Positions 24,011-33,844 of a stretch of DNA of 64,000 nucleotides are shown one piece after another. How positions within the stretch are numbered: position 1 is the stretch's first letter; the number at the start of each line of letters is the position of its first letter. The translations under genes and the position numbers were made by a program. The notes beneath the pieces were generated by a model. The model worked only from the letters and a program-made list of their open reading frames with translations, was not told the origin of the DNA and made no database searches. The DNA lies in NCBI RefSeq assembly GCF_016342405.1, contig NZ_JAEINN010000015.1, positions 60,591-124,590 on the forward strand. The letters are read 5' to 3'. Source of the stretch: Maridesulfovibrio ferrireducens. Lineage in GTDB: Bacteria; Desulfobacterota; Desulfovibrionia; Desulfovibrionales; Desulfovibrionaceae.

Positions 24011-25408
24011 TTACCCTTTGGCAATGGGTAGAGTGACTGTGATTGTGAATCCCTTTTCAGTATTTGTGGCTTGCATAGAGCCTTGATGCATGGTTGCAAT
24101 TTTTTGCGCGGCAGCAAGGCCGAGTCCGTAACCCGGTGTATCATGACCTTTGAGGCGGTGGAAAGGATTGAATATTTCTTCAAGCTCTTCTTCGGGAACA
24201 GGCGAGTGTGTGTTGGATATTTGAATTACGGCTTTATTCATCAATAGTTCATTTTTTTTTGCTCGCAGTTCTACTTCAATAACGCCGTTTTGTTCGGTGT
24301 ATTTAAAAGCATTTCCAAGAATATTATCGAGGATGACCCTGATGGCGTTCTGGTCGCAATCGGTGATAGTTACGTCTCCAAGATCGCTTACTATTTTTAA
24401 CTTTTTATGGTCGGCGGTTGGTTGGTACTGATACAGCAATTCTGTGATCAGTAAATCAAGATGAATAGAATCGTTCATGGGTGGAACTTTTTGCATATCG
24501 AGTTTTGAAAATTCTATTATTTTCCCGATGAGTGTATCCATGTGGACAATTTCGGATTGCATGCCGCTGATAAAAGTTTCGCATTGTTCTGGTTTATTAT
24601 TATTTATTTTTTCCCGGATCATTTCCAGCGAAATACCCATACGGGCCAGCGGACTTCGCATTTCATGTGACACGTTGGCGGTGAGTTCTCTGTTGCTTTT
24701 GATAATTTTTTCAAGACCTTCAGCCATATGATTAAAAGTTCGGGCAAGTTCTGCAACTTCATCTTTTCCGCGTACTTCTACGCGTTGTGTCAAATCTCCT
24801 TGCCCCAGTTTAGCAGCAGATATGGTCAGTTTTTTTATGGGTCTGATTATGCGCAGGGCAACCGGAAGAAGGAAAAGAGCAGCCAGTATTGTAATAAGAG
24901 CCTGTCCGCGCAGGAACCATATTTCTTCTTCAAATTGTTTCCATGGGTGAAATAAGTGGTAGGTGAAAGGGTATCCTTCTGGAATGTCAGAAGAATATGT
25001 TCCGTAAACAGATTTCATTCCTTTACGACGTTCTTTATATATGTATACGCCTTCAGCGGTTTTTGTCGGTTCATCTTCCAAATGCAGGGTCAGGTCCGGG
25101 ATTATTTCACTCGATGAGGCAACAATTTCTGAATATGGCCCTGTAATCCACACTTCGGCGTGGAAAGATTTGCTGAGTGTTTTCAGCATCGGTGTGAGGG
25201 CTTCTTTTTCCTGTTCCGGTGAAAGATGTTTCGACTCAATTTCCATTTCTGTGAGATTTTTCATGGCCATCAACTGGCCTTCTGTTCTTTTCATGCGTGG
25301 GCTGCCGGCCCATCCAGTGTGAATAATCCATATTACTGTGAATTCGGAAACCATGAGTACAAGCAGGAAAGCTAGAAATATTTTCAGGTAAAGTCTGCTT
25401 ATTTTCAT
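24011..25408 (-). CDS. Membrane sensor histidine kinase (CpxA/BaeS-like)
   Basis: This 465-residue inner-membrane kinase has a first transmembrane helix (about 7-30), a periplasmic sensor (about 31-158) and a second helix (about 160-180). A HAMP domain follows (to about 235). The dimerisation domain has the phosphorylated His in VSHEMRSPLARMG (near residue 248), and the ATPase domain has DNILGNAFKYTE and GYGLGLAAAQKIA. The gene overlaps its response regulator by 4 nt. The pair is transcribed away from the RND efflux operon at 26261, which it probably controls in response to envelope stress or toxic compounds. The signal is unknown. Confidence 0.93.
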   Translation of the reverse strand: MKISRLYLKIFLAFLLVLMVSEFTVIWIIHTGWAGSPRMKRTEGQLMAMKNLTEMEIESKHLSPEQEKEALTPMLKTLSKSFHAEVWITGPYSEIVASSSEIIPDLTLHLEDEPTKTAEGVYIYKERRKGMKSVYGTYSSDIPEGYPFTYHLFHPWKQFEEEIWFLRGQALITILAALFLLPVALRIIRPIKKLTISAAKLGQGDLTQRVEVRGKDEVAELARTFNHMAEGLEKIIKSNRELTANVSHEMRSPLARMGISLEMIREKINNNKPEQCETFISGMQSEIVHMDTLIGKIIEFSKLDMQKVPPMNDSIHLDLLITELLYQYQPTADHKKLKIVSDLGDVTITDCDQNAIRVILDNILGNAFKYTEQNGVIEVELRAKKNELLMNKAVIQISNTHSPVPEEELEEIFNPFHRLKGHDTPGYGLGLAAAQKIATMHQGSMQATNTEKGFTITVTLPIAKG

Positions 25409-26112
25409 TTTTCACCTACGAACATATATCCGGTTCCCCAAACTGTTTTGATGCGTGATTCATGTTCCGGGTAGGGTTTAAGCAGTGCTCTCAGCTTGCT
25501 GATATGAACATCAATGCTACGGTCAAAGGCGTTAAAATCTTTGCCCCAGACCGAAGTCATAAGGTCGTCGCGGGTAAGCGGAGTCCCGTGATTGCCCATC
25601 AGTGCGTGCAGAAGTTTGAATTCCGTGGAGGACAGTTCCAGTTGTTCGTCTCCGATTTCGAGCCGTTGGTAGGCAATGTTCAGAATCAGACCTGCTACTT
25701 TGATAATACCTGAGCTTTTAGTCTCGCCGTTCCGTTCGGAATCCTTTGCACGGCGAAGCACTGCCTTGATGCGGGCGAGCAGTTCGCGGGGGTTGAACGG
25801 CTTGGGCATATAATCGTCAGCGCCCAGTTCGAGGCCGACAATACGGTCGGTATCTTCGCCTTTGGCGGTGAGCATAATTACGGGGACATTTGAGTGCGGA
25901 CGTAATTCTTTCAAGACTTCGAGGCCGTCTTTTCCGGGCATCATAATATCCAGAATTACGAGCGAAGGGTTTTCACTTTTTACCGTTTCAACGGTTTTTT
26001 CGCCTGACGGAAGAGTGAGCACCTTAAAGCCGTAGCCTTCAAGATATTGGGTCAGCAAGTCTCTAAGCTTACTGTCATCATCGATGATGAGCACGGACAG
26101 TTGTTTTTCCAT
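25405..26112 (-). CDS. OmpR-family response regulator
   Basis: The 235-residue protein has a receiver domain (about 5-120) with the acidic pocket DDD at 11-13, phospho-acceptor Asp55 in VILDIMMPG, and the switch Thr/Lys pair in MLTAKG and PKPF. A winged-helix DNA-binding domain follows (about 140-232; RSIDVHISKLRALL, then 'IKTVWGTGYMF'). This is the CpxR/OmpR type. It is first in the operon with the kinase. A direct repeat in the divergent promoter region (26164-26178) is a candidate site for it. Confidence 0.94.
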   Translation of the reverse strand: MEKQLSVLIIDDDSKLRDLLTQYLEGYGFKVLTLPSGEKTVETVKSENPSLVILDIMMPGKDGLEVLKELRPHSNVPVIMLTAKGEDTDRIVGLELGADDYMPKPFNPRELLARIKAVLRRAKDSERNGETKSSGIIKVAGLILNIAYQRLEIGDEQLELSSTEFKLLHALMGNHGTPLTRDDLMTSVWGKDFNAFDRSIDVHISKLRALLKPYPEHESRIKTVWGTGYMFVGEK

Positions 26113-26163
26113 ATTATCCGAATACCCTCGCAGGTCGTTTCATGAAAGGAAGAAAACGTCATT

Positions 26164-26178
26164 TTTACATTTATTAAC
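26164..26178. promoter_or_regulatory. CpxR/OmpR-like direct-repeat box
   Basis: On the minus strand the sequence GTTAA-N5-GTAAA resembles the CpxR box GTAAA-N5-GTAAA with one mismatch. It lies between the response regulator and the divergent efflux operon, where such a site would be expected. AT-rich DNA makes chance matches likely. Confidence 0.3.
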
Positions 26179-26260
26179 AATTTTTATCATCAGCGTAATA
26201 CTCTTTTACTACCCTTGAGATATAAAAAGTAAAAATGGAATGCAATGGAGATCTCAATTT

Positions 26261-27727
26261 ATGCCTTCATATAAATATAAGCTGTTAATTTACAGTTTGA
26301 TTGCTGTTTTCGGTTTGTCCGCATGTTCACCTTTCAGGCCTGCCCCTCGAGATGGTGTCACTATGGGGCTTCCACTTTCTTATACTTTGTATTCTTCTGA
26401 ACCGCAGGAGTTTGGTAAGTGGTGGGAAAGCTTTGGCAGTGCTGAATTGAATAGCATGGTGGAAGAAGCGCTTACAGCTGATTTTGATGTGCGGATTGCC
26501 TGGGCAAAATTGCGTCAGCTTCGTGCAAGTGCAATAAAATCAGGGGCGGCAAAATATCCTACCCTTGATGGTTCTGGTAAATATACCGGTAGTAAGACCG
26601 GATCAGACGGGACAGAAGGAACAAAAGGTTCCACCTCCACTGATAAACATGAGCTTGGACTTACAGCTTCATACGAAATTGATGTATGGGGAAAGATTGA
26701 GGCAAAAGCCAATTCAGGTGAGCTTGATTTCTTAGTTTCCCGCGAAGACGTAAGCTCTGCGGCAATGACTGTTGCATCGGAAGTTGTCTCCCGCTGGCTT
26801 GAAATTCAAACTCAGCGCCAGAAGAAAGCCATACTTTTTCAGCAACTTGAAACTAATACGATATATCAGGATCTTGTCGAGCTTAGATTCCGAAATTCTC
26901 TGGCTAACGCTTTGGACGTTTATCAGCAGCGGGAGAATGTTGCTCGTGTGAAAGCTTTAATCCCTCCTGTTGAATCACGCGAAAGAATTTTATTAAACGA
27001 ACTTGCGCTTCTGTTGGGGCGTCCAGCCGGGACAGTTGAGATTTTAACCACAGATTTTCCCGCTCTTGCCCCTGTCCCCGGACTAGGACTTCCGTTTGAT
27101 CTGCTTGCCAACAGGCCGGATGTGCGCTCCGCAGGACTTAAGCTGCAATCCTCTGACTGGGCTGTTGCGGCGGCAAGGGCTGACAGACTTCCGAGTTTTA
27201 ATCTTACAGGTAATGCCGCACTGACCAGTGCTCAGATCGCAAATATTTTCAGCGGCTGGATGGTCGGACTGGCGGCTTCCATTGCCGGGCCTATTTTTGA
27301 TGGTGGCTATCGCTCGGCGGAAGTGGATAGAACCCGCGCCGTTGTCGATGAACGACTCCTTAACTATAAACGCACAGTTTATATCGCGTACAAGGAAGTG
27401 CAGGATTCGTTGATTAAAGAAACATGGCAGCAGGAATATATTACGGCACGTAAAAATCAGCTTGATGCCGCAAAAACCAACTTAAATGAAGCCGGGTCCC
27501 GTTATTTACAGGGGCTTGAGGAATATCTTCCGGTTTTGAGTGCTTTGCTCAGTGTTCAGAGTCTTGAGATCAATATTGTTGAGGATGAATCCAATCTTTT
27601 ATTATACAGGGTTTCGCTTTATCGCGCACTCGGCGGCAACTGGACTGATTCACTTACTTCGGCTGATGAGCTTTCCGAAACATCTGTCAAAACTGGTGCT
27701 GAGATTAAAACCGTTTCTACGAAATAA
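26261..27727 (+). CDS. Outer-membrane efflux lipoprotein (TolC/OprM/NodT family)
   Basis: This 488-residue protein forms the outer-membrane channel of the RND pump. It starts with a lipoprotein signal ending in the lipobox LSAC (Cys near residue 23). The start at 26261 is preferred over an in-frame upstream ATG (26240) because GGAG lies 10 nt before it and it gives a normal signal peptide. Two OEP repeats follow, with the conserved LLANRPDVRSAG segment in the second half and the coiled-coil helices expected for the periplasmic tunnel. The adaptor gene begins 12 nt downstream. Confidence 0.92.
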   Translation: MPSYKYKLLIYSLIAVFGLSACSPFRPAPRDGVTMGLPLSYTLYSSEPQEFGKWWESFGSAELNSMVEEALTADFDVRIAWAKLRQLRASAIKSGAAKYPTLDGSGKYTGSKTGSDGTEGTKGSTSTDKHELGLTASYEIDVWGKIEAKANSGELDFLVSREDVSSAAMTVASEVVSRWLEIQTQRQKKAILFQQLETNTIYQDLVELRFRNSLANALDVYQQRENVARVKALIPPVESRERILLNELALLLGRPAGTVEILTTDFPALAPVPGLGLPFDLLANRPDVRSAGLKLQSSDWAVAAARADRLPSFNLTGNAALTSAQIANIFSGWMVGLAASIAGPIFDGGYRSAEVDRTRAVVDERLLNYKRTVYIAYKEVQDSLIKETWQQEYITARKNQLDAAKTNLNEAGSRYLQGLEEYLPVLSALLSVQSLEINIVEDESNLLLYRVSLYRALGGNWTDSLTSADELSETSVKTGAEIKTVSTK

Positions 27728-27739
27728 GGAAATTTAGAT

Positions 27740-28960
27740 ATGGCCAAGCAAATTATGTATTACGTTAAAAATATAGGTCTTAAAGGGATTGTTCCTATTC
27801 TTATCCTTGTTATTGCCGGATTCGGAGCGAGGGCGTTGATTGCCAGTAAACCTGTTGCCAAGAAAAAAGCTCCTGTTGTTTCTGCTCCTCTGGTGAATGT
27901 AGAAATTATGAAGCCGCAAGATCTTAAAATCTGGACTCCGGTTATGGGGACAGTTGAGGCTGCTCGTAAAATTACTCTTGAGCCGCAAGTTGCAGGCAGG
28001 GTTATTTCCGTAAGCGATTCATTTATTCCCGGTGGATATTTCAAACAAGGGCAAGAGCTTTTGCGTATTGATCCTCTGGATTACGAGCTTGCAGTTAAGC
28101 AGCAACAGTCTGTTGTTATTAATGCGGAATATAATCTTAAGCTTGAGCGTGGACATCAGAAAGTTGCGGGGAGAGAGTGGAATCTTCTTAGAAAATCTTC
28201 CGGTGGAACTTTGCAGGAGGCTGATTTGGCACTTAGAAAGCCTCATCTGGAGAAAGCGGAAGCTGACCTCGATTCTTCCAAGGCAAAGCTTAAGCAGGCA
28301 CGTGTCAATCTTTCCCGTACAACAGTAAGAGTTCCTTTTTCGGCGATGGTTGAAAGCAAGAATGCAGATCTGGGTGCTAATCTCGGAGAGCAGGAAGCTA
28401 TTGCAACTCTTGTCGGGACCGATGAGTTCTGGGTGATGGTATCTGTTCCGGTTGATCGTTTAGATCGTCTGGTTATTCCCAGCGCAACTAATGGTTTTAA
28501 AGGTTCTGCCGCTCGCATTGTTTCCGGCAGCGGAGAAAGTTCATTTGAAAGAGAAGGGCAGGTACTGCGTCTTTTGCCTTCTCTTGAATCAATGGGACGT
28601 ATGGCGCGTGTAATTGTTGCAGTTAAAGATCCTTTGAATCTGAAGGGTGATCCTGATCTTCGCCCTCTGCTTCTCGGTAGCTATATAAATGTTTTTATCG
28701 ACAGTGGAACTTTAGAAAATATTTTTGCTGTATCCCGTTCCGCCTACCGTGACGGCAATACTTTATGGGTTATGAAGGATTCCGGCGTGCTTGAAATCAG
28801 AAAAGTTGAGCCTGTCTGGCGTGATCAGGATTTTATTTATCTTGATTCAGGTCTTGCCGATGGGGAAAAGCTGGTTGTGACCGATATTTCCGCGCCGTTG
28901 CAAGGAATGAATCTACGCGAAAACGTATCTGAGGAAGGAAAGGATAACAGCAATGGCTGA
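27740..28960 (+). CDS. RND efflux periplasmic adaptor (HlyD/AcrA family)
   Basis: The 406-residue adaptor links the inner-membrane pump to the outer-membrane channel. It has one N-terminal transmembrane anchor (about 14-34), then the half-lipoyl segments 'GTVEAARKITLEPQVAGRV' and 'TTVRVPFSAMVES' flanking an alpha-hairpin. A beta-barrel and membrane-proximal domain follow. The lipobox Cys seen in AcrA is absent, so it is membrane-anchored. AGGA precedes the ATG. The last 8 nt overlap the permease gene. Confidence 0.92.
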   Translation: MAKQIMYYVKNIGLKGIVPILILVIAGFGARALIASKPVAKKKAPVVSAPLVNVEIMKPQDLKIWTPVMGTVEAARKITLEPQVAGRVISVSDSFIPGGYFKQGQELLRIDPLDYELAVKQQQSVVINAEYNLKLERGHQKVAGREWNLLRKSSGGTLQEADLALRKPHLEKAEADLDSSKAKLKQARVNLSRTTVRVPFSAMVESKNADLGANLGEQEAIATLVGTDEFWVMVSVPVDRLDRLVIPSATNGFKGSAARIVSGSGESSFEREGQVLRLLPSLESMGRMARVIVAVKDPLNLKGDPDLRPLLLGSYINVFIDSGTLENIFAVSRSAYRDGNTLWVMKDSGVLEIRKVEPVWRDQDFIYLDSGLADGEKLVVTDISAPLQGMNLRENVSEEGKDNSNG

Positions 28961-31900
28961 GAATAGTAAAAAACCGACCGGGCCGATTTCATGGATGGCG
29001 GGTAATTCAGTTGCCTCAAATTTATTAATGATAATTTTGCTTATTGGTGGGCTTGTAATGGCCTTCAACATTAAGCAGGAGGTTTTCCCCGAATTCAGCA
29101 CGGATACCGTGACTGTTTCAGTTTCTTATCATGGAGCCAGTCCGGAAGAAGTTGAGCAGGGTATTGTTCTGGCTATTGAAGAAGCTGTCATCGGTCTGGA
29201 CGGGGTTAAAGAAGTTACCAGTTCAGCTTCTGAAGGACGCGGGTCTGTTACTATCGAAGCGATTGAAGGGTATGATCTCCAGCAGCTTACTCAGGATATA
29301 AAAAGTGAAGTTGACCGTATTACTTCATTTCCAGAAGAAGCTGAAGATCCGTCTGTAAAGGAATCGTCCCATAAACGACAGGTTCTTGCTTTGATGGTCT
29401 ATGGGGACGTGAATCCATTAACTTTACGCAAAGTCGCAGAAAACTTGCGCGAAGATCTTATCAGTGATCCCGGCATCACTCAGGTTGATCTTTCAGAAGT
29501 GAGCGATCTTCAGGTTACAATAGAAATTCCTCAAGATAAGTTGCGCGCATATAATCTGACGCTTACCGATGTTGCCAAAACCCTTAATGATGCTTCAGTC
29601 GAATTACCCGGAGGCGGCATTAAAACAGGTTCCGGCGAAGTTCTTGTAAGATTTAAAGAACGCAAGGATTTTGCTCGCGAATTTGCACGTGTACCGATTG
29701 TTACGGGTAGCGATGGAACGCAGGTGCGTCTGGAAGATATTGCGGATGTAAAAGAAGATTTTCAAGATGATGACAATATTACTTCATATAATGGAGTGCC
29801 CGCGGTCCGGATAAATGTTTTTAGAGTCGGTACGCAGACGCCTATAACTGTTTCTGAAGCCGTTCATGCGAAACTGAAAACGTTTAACCGCAGTCTGCCT
29901 AAAAGCGTGCACGTTGATGTGCGCAATGATTCTTCTGATGTTTTTAAGCAGCGCATGGATCTGCTTCTTAAAAATGGATTAATGGGACTGGCGCTTGTTT
30001 TTATTTTACTGGCCTTATTCTTGGAACCGAGGCTGGCTTTTTGGGTTTCCATGGGAATCCCTATTTCATTTCTAGGTTCAATGCTGATTCTTTCTCCCGC
30101 AGATGCAAGTATCAATATGATCTCTATGTTTGCCTTTATTATTTCGCTAGGTATCGTAGTTGATGATGCTATTGTTGTGGGGGAAAACGTTTATACTATG
30201 CGACAACAGGGTATGACGTGGCACAAGGCGGCTTACGAAGGAGCCAAAAGAATTGCTATGCCTGTAACGTTCAGTGTGCTTACCAACATTGTCGCGTTTA
30301 TGCCGCTCTTCTTTATTCCCGGGATTATGGGAAAGATTTTCAAAATTATTCCGCTGGTTGTTTGTAGTGTTTTTGCGGTTTCATTGGTTGAAAGCCTTTT
30401 TGTACTCCCTGCTCATCTTGCTCATGGTGGAGAGGGGCAACCGGGTAGAATAATGGCTTTTGTTCTGAGGAATCAACAGAAAATTTCCAAGGGACTTATG
30501 GTTTTCATCGAGAAGGTATACCGACCTTTTCTTGATAGAGCTATCGCATGGAAATATCTGACTGTTGCTCTGGGATTTGCGTGTCTGCTTATTGCATTTG
30601 CATATATTAAAAGCGGCAGACTCGGATTCACCATGTTTCCGAAAATTGAATCAAATTATGCATATCTGACAGTTGATCTGCCTTATGGAACTGCAAAAGA
30701 AGTAACAATGGAAGTGCAGAAAAAAGCTCTTAAAGCTGCTGCTATTGTTACGAATGAAAATGGCGGAGATAAACTTGTTCGTGGTGTTTATTCTAAGATA
30801 GGCGGCGCGGGCAGAGGTAGTTCAAGCGGAAGCCATGTACTTAAAATTCAAGTTTTCCTGACGGATGCCGATATCCGCCCCATTTCAACTGACCAGTATA
30901 CTAAAAAATGGCGGAACGAGCTGGGGCCGATTGCAGGTGCGGAATCTGTTCTGTTTGAATCTGACCGCGGAGGTCCGGGGTCTGGCGGATCTCTTGAAAT
31001 TGAACTCAGCCATACTGATATCGGCGTGCTTGAGAGAGCCGCGTCTGATCTTGCTGCGGCTTTAAGTACTTATCCTAAAGTAAAAGATATTGATGACGGA
31101 TATTCACCTGGAAAAAGACAGCTTGATTTTGAGCTTCTGCCTGAGGGTAGAAGTTTGGGATTGACTCCGCAAGGCGTTGCTTCACAGATGCGGGCCGCCT
31201 ATTACGGAGCCGAGGTCCTTAGACAGCAACGCGGAAGAAATGAAGTAAAGGTCATGGTCCGCTTGCCGATATCTGAAAGAGTTTCGGAATATAACCTTGA
31301 AGAAATGATAATCCGAACTCCGAAAGGGACAGATGTTCCTTTGCGGGAAGTTGTGAAAATCAAAGGCGGTAGGTCATATACTTCTATTAACCGTAGAGAT
31401 GGGCGAAGAGTTGTTTCTGTCAGTGCGGATGTTACACCCCGTAAGGAAACTGCGCAGATTATTCAGTCTGTCGTAAAAGAATTTTTGCCGCAGCTTAAGG
31501 CTGATTATCCCGGACTGGGCTTTTCCCTTGAAGGCAAACAGGCTGATATGCAGGAAAGTACGGACAGCCTGATTTCCGGCCTGCTCATGGCAATGATGTG
31601 TATCTATGCTTTGCTGGCGATTCCTTTTAAGAGCTATTTTCAACCGATAATTATTATGATTTGTATCCCGTTCGGCATCGTCGGAGCCGTTATCGGGCAC
31701 ATCCTGCTGGGCTACAGCCTGAGCCTCATGAGTTTGTTCGGTATCGTTGCGTTAAGCGGGGTCGTAGTAAACGATTCATTAGTTTTTATCGACTATGTTA
31801 ATAAAATGCGCATGAAAGGGCATTGTGCGTATGATGCCGTTCTCGAAGCCGGAACGGCTCGTTTCCGGCCTATTCTGCTGACGACCTTAACGACATTCGG

Positions 31901-32150
31901 CGGGCTTGCTCCGATGATTCTTGAAACATCCAGACAAGCGCGTTTCCTTATCCCGATGGCAATTTCATTGGGATTCGGGATACTTTTTGCGACAGGCATC
32001 ACACTGATTCTGGTTCCTTCCTTTTATATGATATTTGAGGATATCAGACGCGGAATCAGGAAGCTTTTCAGGCTTCCTCCGATAGTAGGAACAATGGACG
32101 GAGTTATCGAGAATGTTCCGGTGACGCAGTGTGAGCATAAGCCTGAATAA
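28953..32150 (+). CDS. RND-family efflux permease
   Basis: This 1065-residue inner-membrane proton antiporter has the twelve-helix, two-porter-domain layout. The N-terminal helix is followed by the first periplasmic porter ('EVFPEFSTDTVTVSVSYHGASPEEVEQ'). The second-helix group carries the proton-relay acidic pair in 'SLGIVVDDAIVVGENV' and the C-terminal half has the matching 'VNDSLVFIDYVNK'. Sequence type is closer to the MexF/AcrB-like general group than to heavy-metal CusA, because metal-binding Met pairs are not evident. It completes a three-gene pump and is followed by a terminator. Confidence 0.93.
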   Translation: MAENSKKPTGPISWMAGNSVASNLLMIILLIGGLVMAFNIKQEVFPEFSTDTVTVSVSYHGASPEEVEQGIVLAIEEAVIGLDGVKEVTSSASEGRGSVTIEAIEGYDLQQLTQDIKSEVDRITSFPEEAEDPSVKESSHKRQVLALMVYGDVNPLTLRKVAENLREDLISDPGITQVDLSEVSDLQVTIEIPQDKLRAYNLTLTDVAKTLNDASVELPGGGIKTGSGEVLVRFKERKDFAREFARVPIVTGSDGTQVRLEDIADVKEDFQDDDNITSYNGVPAVRINVFRVGTQTPITVSEAVHAKLKTFNRSLPKSVHVDVRNDSSDVFKQRMDLLLKNGLMGLALVFILLALFLEPRLAFWVSMGIPISFLGSMLILSPADASINMISMFAFIISLGIVVDDAIVVGENVYTMRQQGMTWHKAAYEGAKRIAMPVTFSVLTNIVAFMPLFFIPGIMGKIFKIIPLVVCSVFAVSLVESLFVLPAHLAHGGEGQPGRIMAFVLRNQQKISKGLMVFIEKVYRPFLDRAIAWKYLTVALGFACLLIAFAYIKSGRLGFTMFPKIESNYAYLTVDLPYGTAKEVTMEVQKKALKAAAIVTNENGGDKLVRGVYSKIGGAGRGSSSGSHVLKIQVFLTDADIRPISTDQYTKKWRNELGPIAGAESVLFESDRGGPGSGGSLEIELSHTDIGVLERAASDLAAALSTYPKVKDIDDGYSPGKRQLDFELLPEGRSLGLTPQGVASQMRAAYYGAEVLRQQRGRNEVKVMVRLPISERVSEYNLEEMIIRTPKGTDVPLREVVKIKGGRSYTSINRRDGRRVVSVSADVTPRKETAQIIQSVVKEFLPQLKADYPGLGFSLEGKQADMQESTDSLISGLLMAMMCIYALLAIPFKSYFQPIIIMICIPFGIVGAVIGHILLGYSLSLMSLFGIVALSGVVVNDSLVFIDYVNKMRMKGHCAYDAVLEAGTARFRPILLTTLTTFGGLAPMILETSRQARFLIPMAISLGFGILFATGITLILVPSFYMIFEDIRRGIRKLFRLPPIVGTMDGVIENVPVTQCEHKPE

Positions 32151-32160
32151 TTAAAAATAT

Positions 32161-32202
32161 AAAAACAGCCCGTTCAAAGTGATTTGAGCGGGCTGTTTTT
32201 TT
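32161..32202 (+). terminator. Terminator of the efflux operon
   Basis: AAAAACAGCCCG and CGGGCTGTTTTT pair with an inner TCAAA/TTTGA pairing and a 4-nt loop, followed by T residues. Confidence 0.9.
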
Positions 32203-32296
32203 GTGATGATTCCGGGCATAAATATAGTAGAGAGAAAAAACTGTTAGGGCGACCTAGAGCGTGGAATTTCCTCAAATAATACTGTAAGCTCTTCTC

Positions 32297-33709
32297 ATGT
32301 CAAAACGCCCGATACTTGTTCTTCAGATGCAGCGGATGGGGGATTTAATCCTTTCTTTTCCGCTTTTTCTGTGGCTTGAACGAACGTACCCCGGTCATCC
32401 TATATGGGTTGTTGCGGAGGAGACTTTTTACCGGCCGCTGATGCCATTAAGCCCAAAGGTTACTTATTTCCCTTGGGCGGGTTTAGGGGTTCTTCGTAAA
32501 GAAAAGTACGAGCTGATCATAAATTTAAGCATTCGCGAGCAAGCCGCGTTTCTTGCCGGAGAACTCGAAGCCGAAGCTAAATTCGGCCCCGTAATAGACT
32601 CCGAAGGAACTGTTCGTATCCTCGGAGACTGGCAGCTTTACCGTGCAAGTGTGGTGCAGAATAATAGGCATAACCGTTTTCATTGGGCTGATCTTAATGC
32701 ACTTGATTGTATCCCGTTAAGCCGTATTTCAAAGACTTCGTGGTCCGATCCCCGAACCTTGCAGGGAGAGAGCGGTCGTATAGGTCTGTTTTTGGGCGCA
32801 AGTGAGGAATCCAAACGTCCCGGCGTAGAATTCTGGGCTAAGCTTTGTTCCGAAATCCTTGGACGGGGAATGAAACCGATTCTTTTCGGCGGACCTCATG
32901 ATAAAGGACTCGGGGCAGATGTCGCCCATACTTTCGGCGGCCCCGTGCTCGATATGACAGGTAAGCTTAATCTCGGTGAGCTTGCCGCGGTCGGGCAGTC
33001 ATTACAACTTTTTATTACTCCTGACACAGGACCGATGCATCTTGCGGCATGGTCCGGGCTTAAAGTGCTCAATCTTTCCATGGGGAATGTTAATCCTTGG
33101 GAAACCGGACCTTACCAGAATGATCATTATGTGCTGCGGTCTACTATGAGCTGTGCTCTTGGTTGCTGGACTTGTGTGCGGGACAGACTGCATTGTCATG
33201 ATCCTTTTACTCCCTCGCGTATCGCAACGGTTGCAAAGAGTATGATTCGTGATGACCGGGCGGCTTTGCATAAAACAAATTTGCCGGGATTGCGTCTTTA
33301 TTCTTCATCCAGAAGTGCCAGCGGGGTGTATAACTTACTTCATGTAAGTGGGCGCTCCGCAGAAGCCGGCGACAGGCTTGGTCAATTTTGGCAGGAATTT
33401 TTCGGCATGGCATTCGGGTTGTGGGACAGTCGCGGCGCAGATAAGATCTGGGCTGAAGTGATCGAGCAACAGCCGCTTCTTGCTCGAAAAATGTGTTTCC
33501 ATCTGCCAAGGTTCGGTAAGGAGTTCAGCAAGGGGCTTGCGAATAGCGCTTCTCTTTCTGAAACATTCTGGAACTCATGTCCGCTAATATTACGTCAATT
33601 TGCTGGATATATTCATCTTTTACTTCAAAATAATGATTATGACCGGGCGTCATGGATTAAAGTTTTATCCCTCTATGAAAGACTGGCAGCTATTGTCAGC
33701 GAAAAGTAA
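32297..33709 (+). CDS. Glycosyltransferase family 9 (heptosyltransferase-like)
   Basis: This 470-residue protein starts with the GT9 N-terminal fold MSKRPILVLQMQRMGDLILSFPLF. It carries the nucleotide-sugar donor segment 'FITPDTGPMHLAAWSGLKVLNL' near residues 235-257, typical of ADP-heptose:LPS heptosyltransferases. A Cys-rich patch (CALGCWTCVRDRLHC, about 286-300) resembles GT9 members in Desulfovibrio. Residues beyond about 330 form an extra helical domain not found in WaaC/WaaF. It lies just upstream of flagellar genes, so flagellar or surface glycosylation is as plausible as LPS core synthesis. The Shine-Dalgarno is weak. Confidence 0.8.
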   Translation: MSKRPILVLQMQRMGDLILSFPLFLWLERTYPGHPIWVVAEETFYRPLMPLSPKVTYFPWAGLGVLRKEKYELIINLSIREQAAFLAGELEAEAKFGPVIDSEGTVRILGDWQLYRASVVQNNRHNRFHWADLNALDCIPLSRISKTSWSDPRTLQGESGRIGLFLGASEESKRPGVEFWAKLCSEILGRGMKPILFGGPHDKGLGADVAHTFGGPVLDMTGKLNLGELAAVGQSLQLFITPDTGPMHLAAWSGLKVLNLSMGNVNPWETGPYQNDHYVLRSTMSCALGCWTCVRDRLHCHDPFTPSRIATVAKSMIRDDRAALHKTNLPGLRLYSSSRSASGVYNLLHVSGRSAEAGDRLGQFWQEFFGMAFGLWDSRGADKIWAEVIEQQPLLARKMCFHLPRFGKEFSKGLANSASLSETFWNSCPLILRQFAGYIHLLLQNNDYDRASWIKVLSLYERLAAIVSEK

Positions 33710-33802
33710 TCCACACTGAACTATTTTTCCCCGTAGGGAAGAAAGTACCCTCTTTTTTAGTTTTATCTTAATGTAAATGCCTGAAATAATGTGTTTTCAG
33801 TT

Positions 33803-33819
33803 TTGGCACGCCTTGTGAA
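33803..33819 (+). promoter_or_regulatory. Possible sigma-54 promoter for fliK-flgD-flgE
   Basis: TTGGCACG gives a perfect -24 element with GG at 33805-33806. Exactly 10 nt later the bases are GA (33817-33818) instead of GC, so the -12 element is degenerate. It lies about 25 nt before the fliK ATG, the right distance. Confidence 0.5.
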
Positions 33820-33844
33820 AGAAGATGACACGAGGAGCTAGAAA

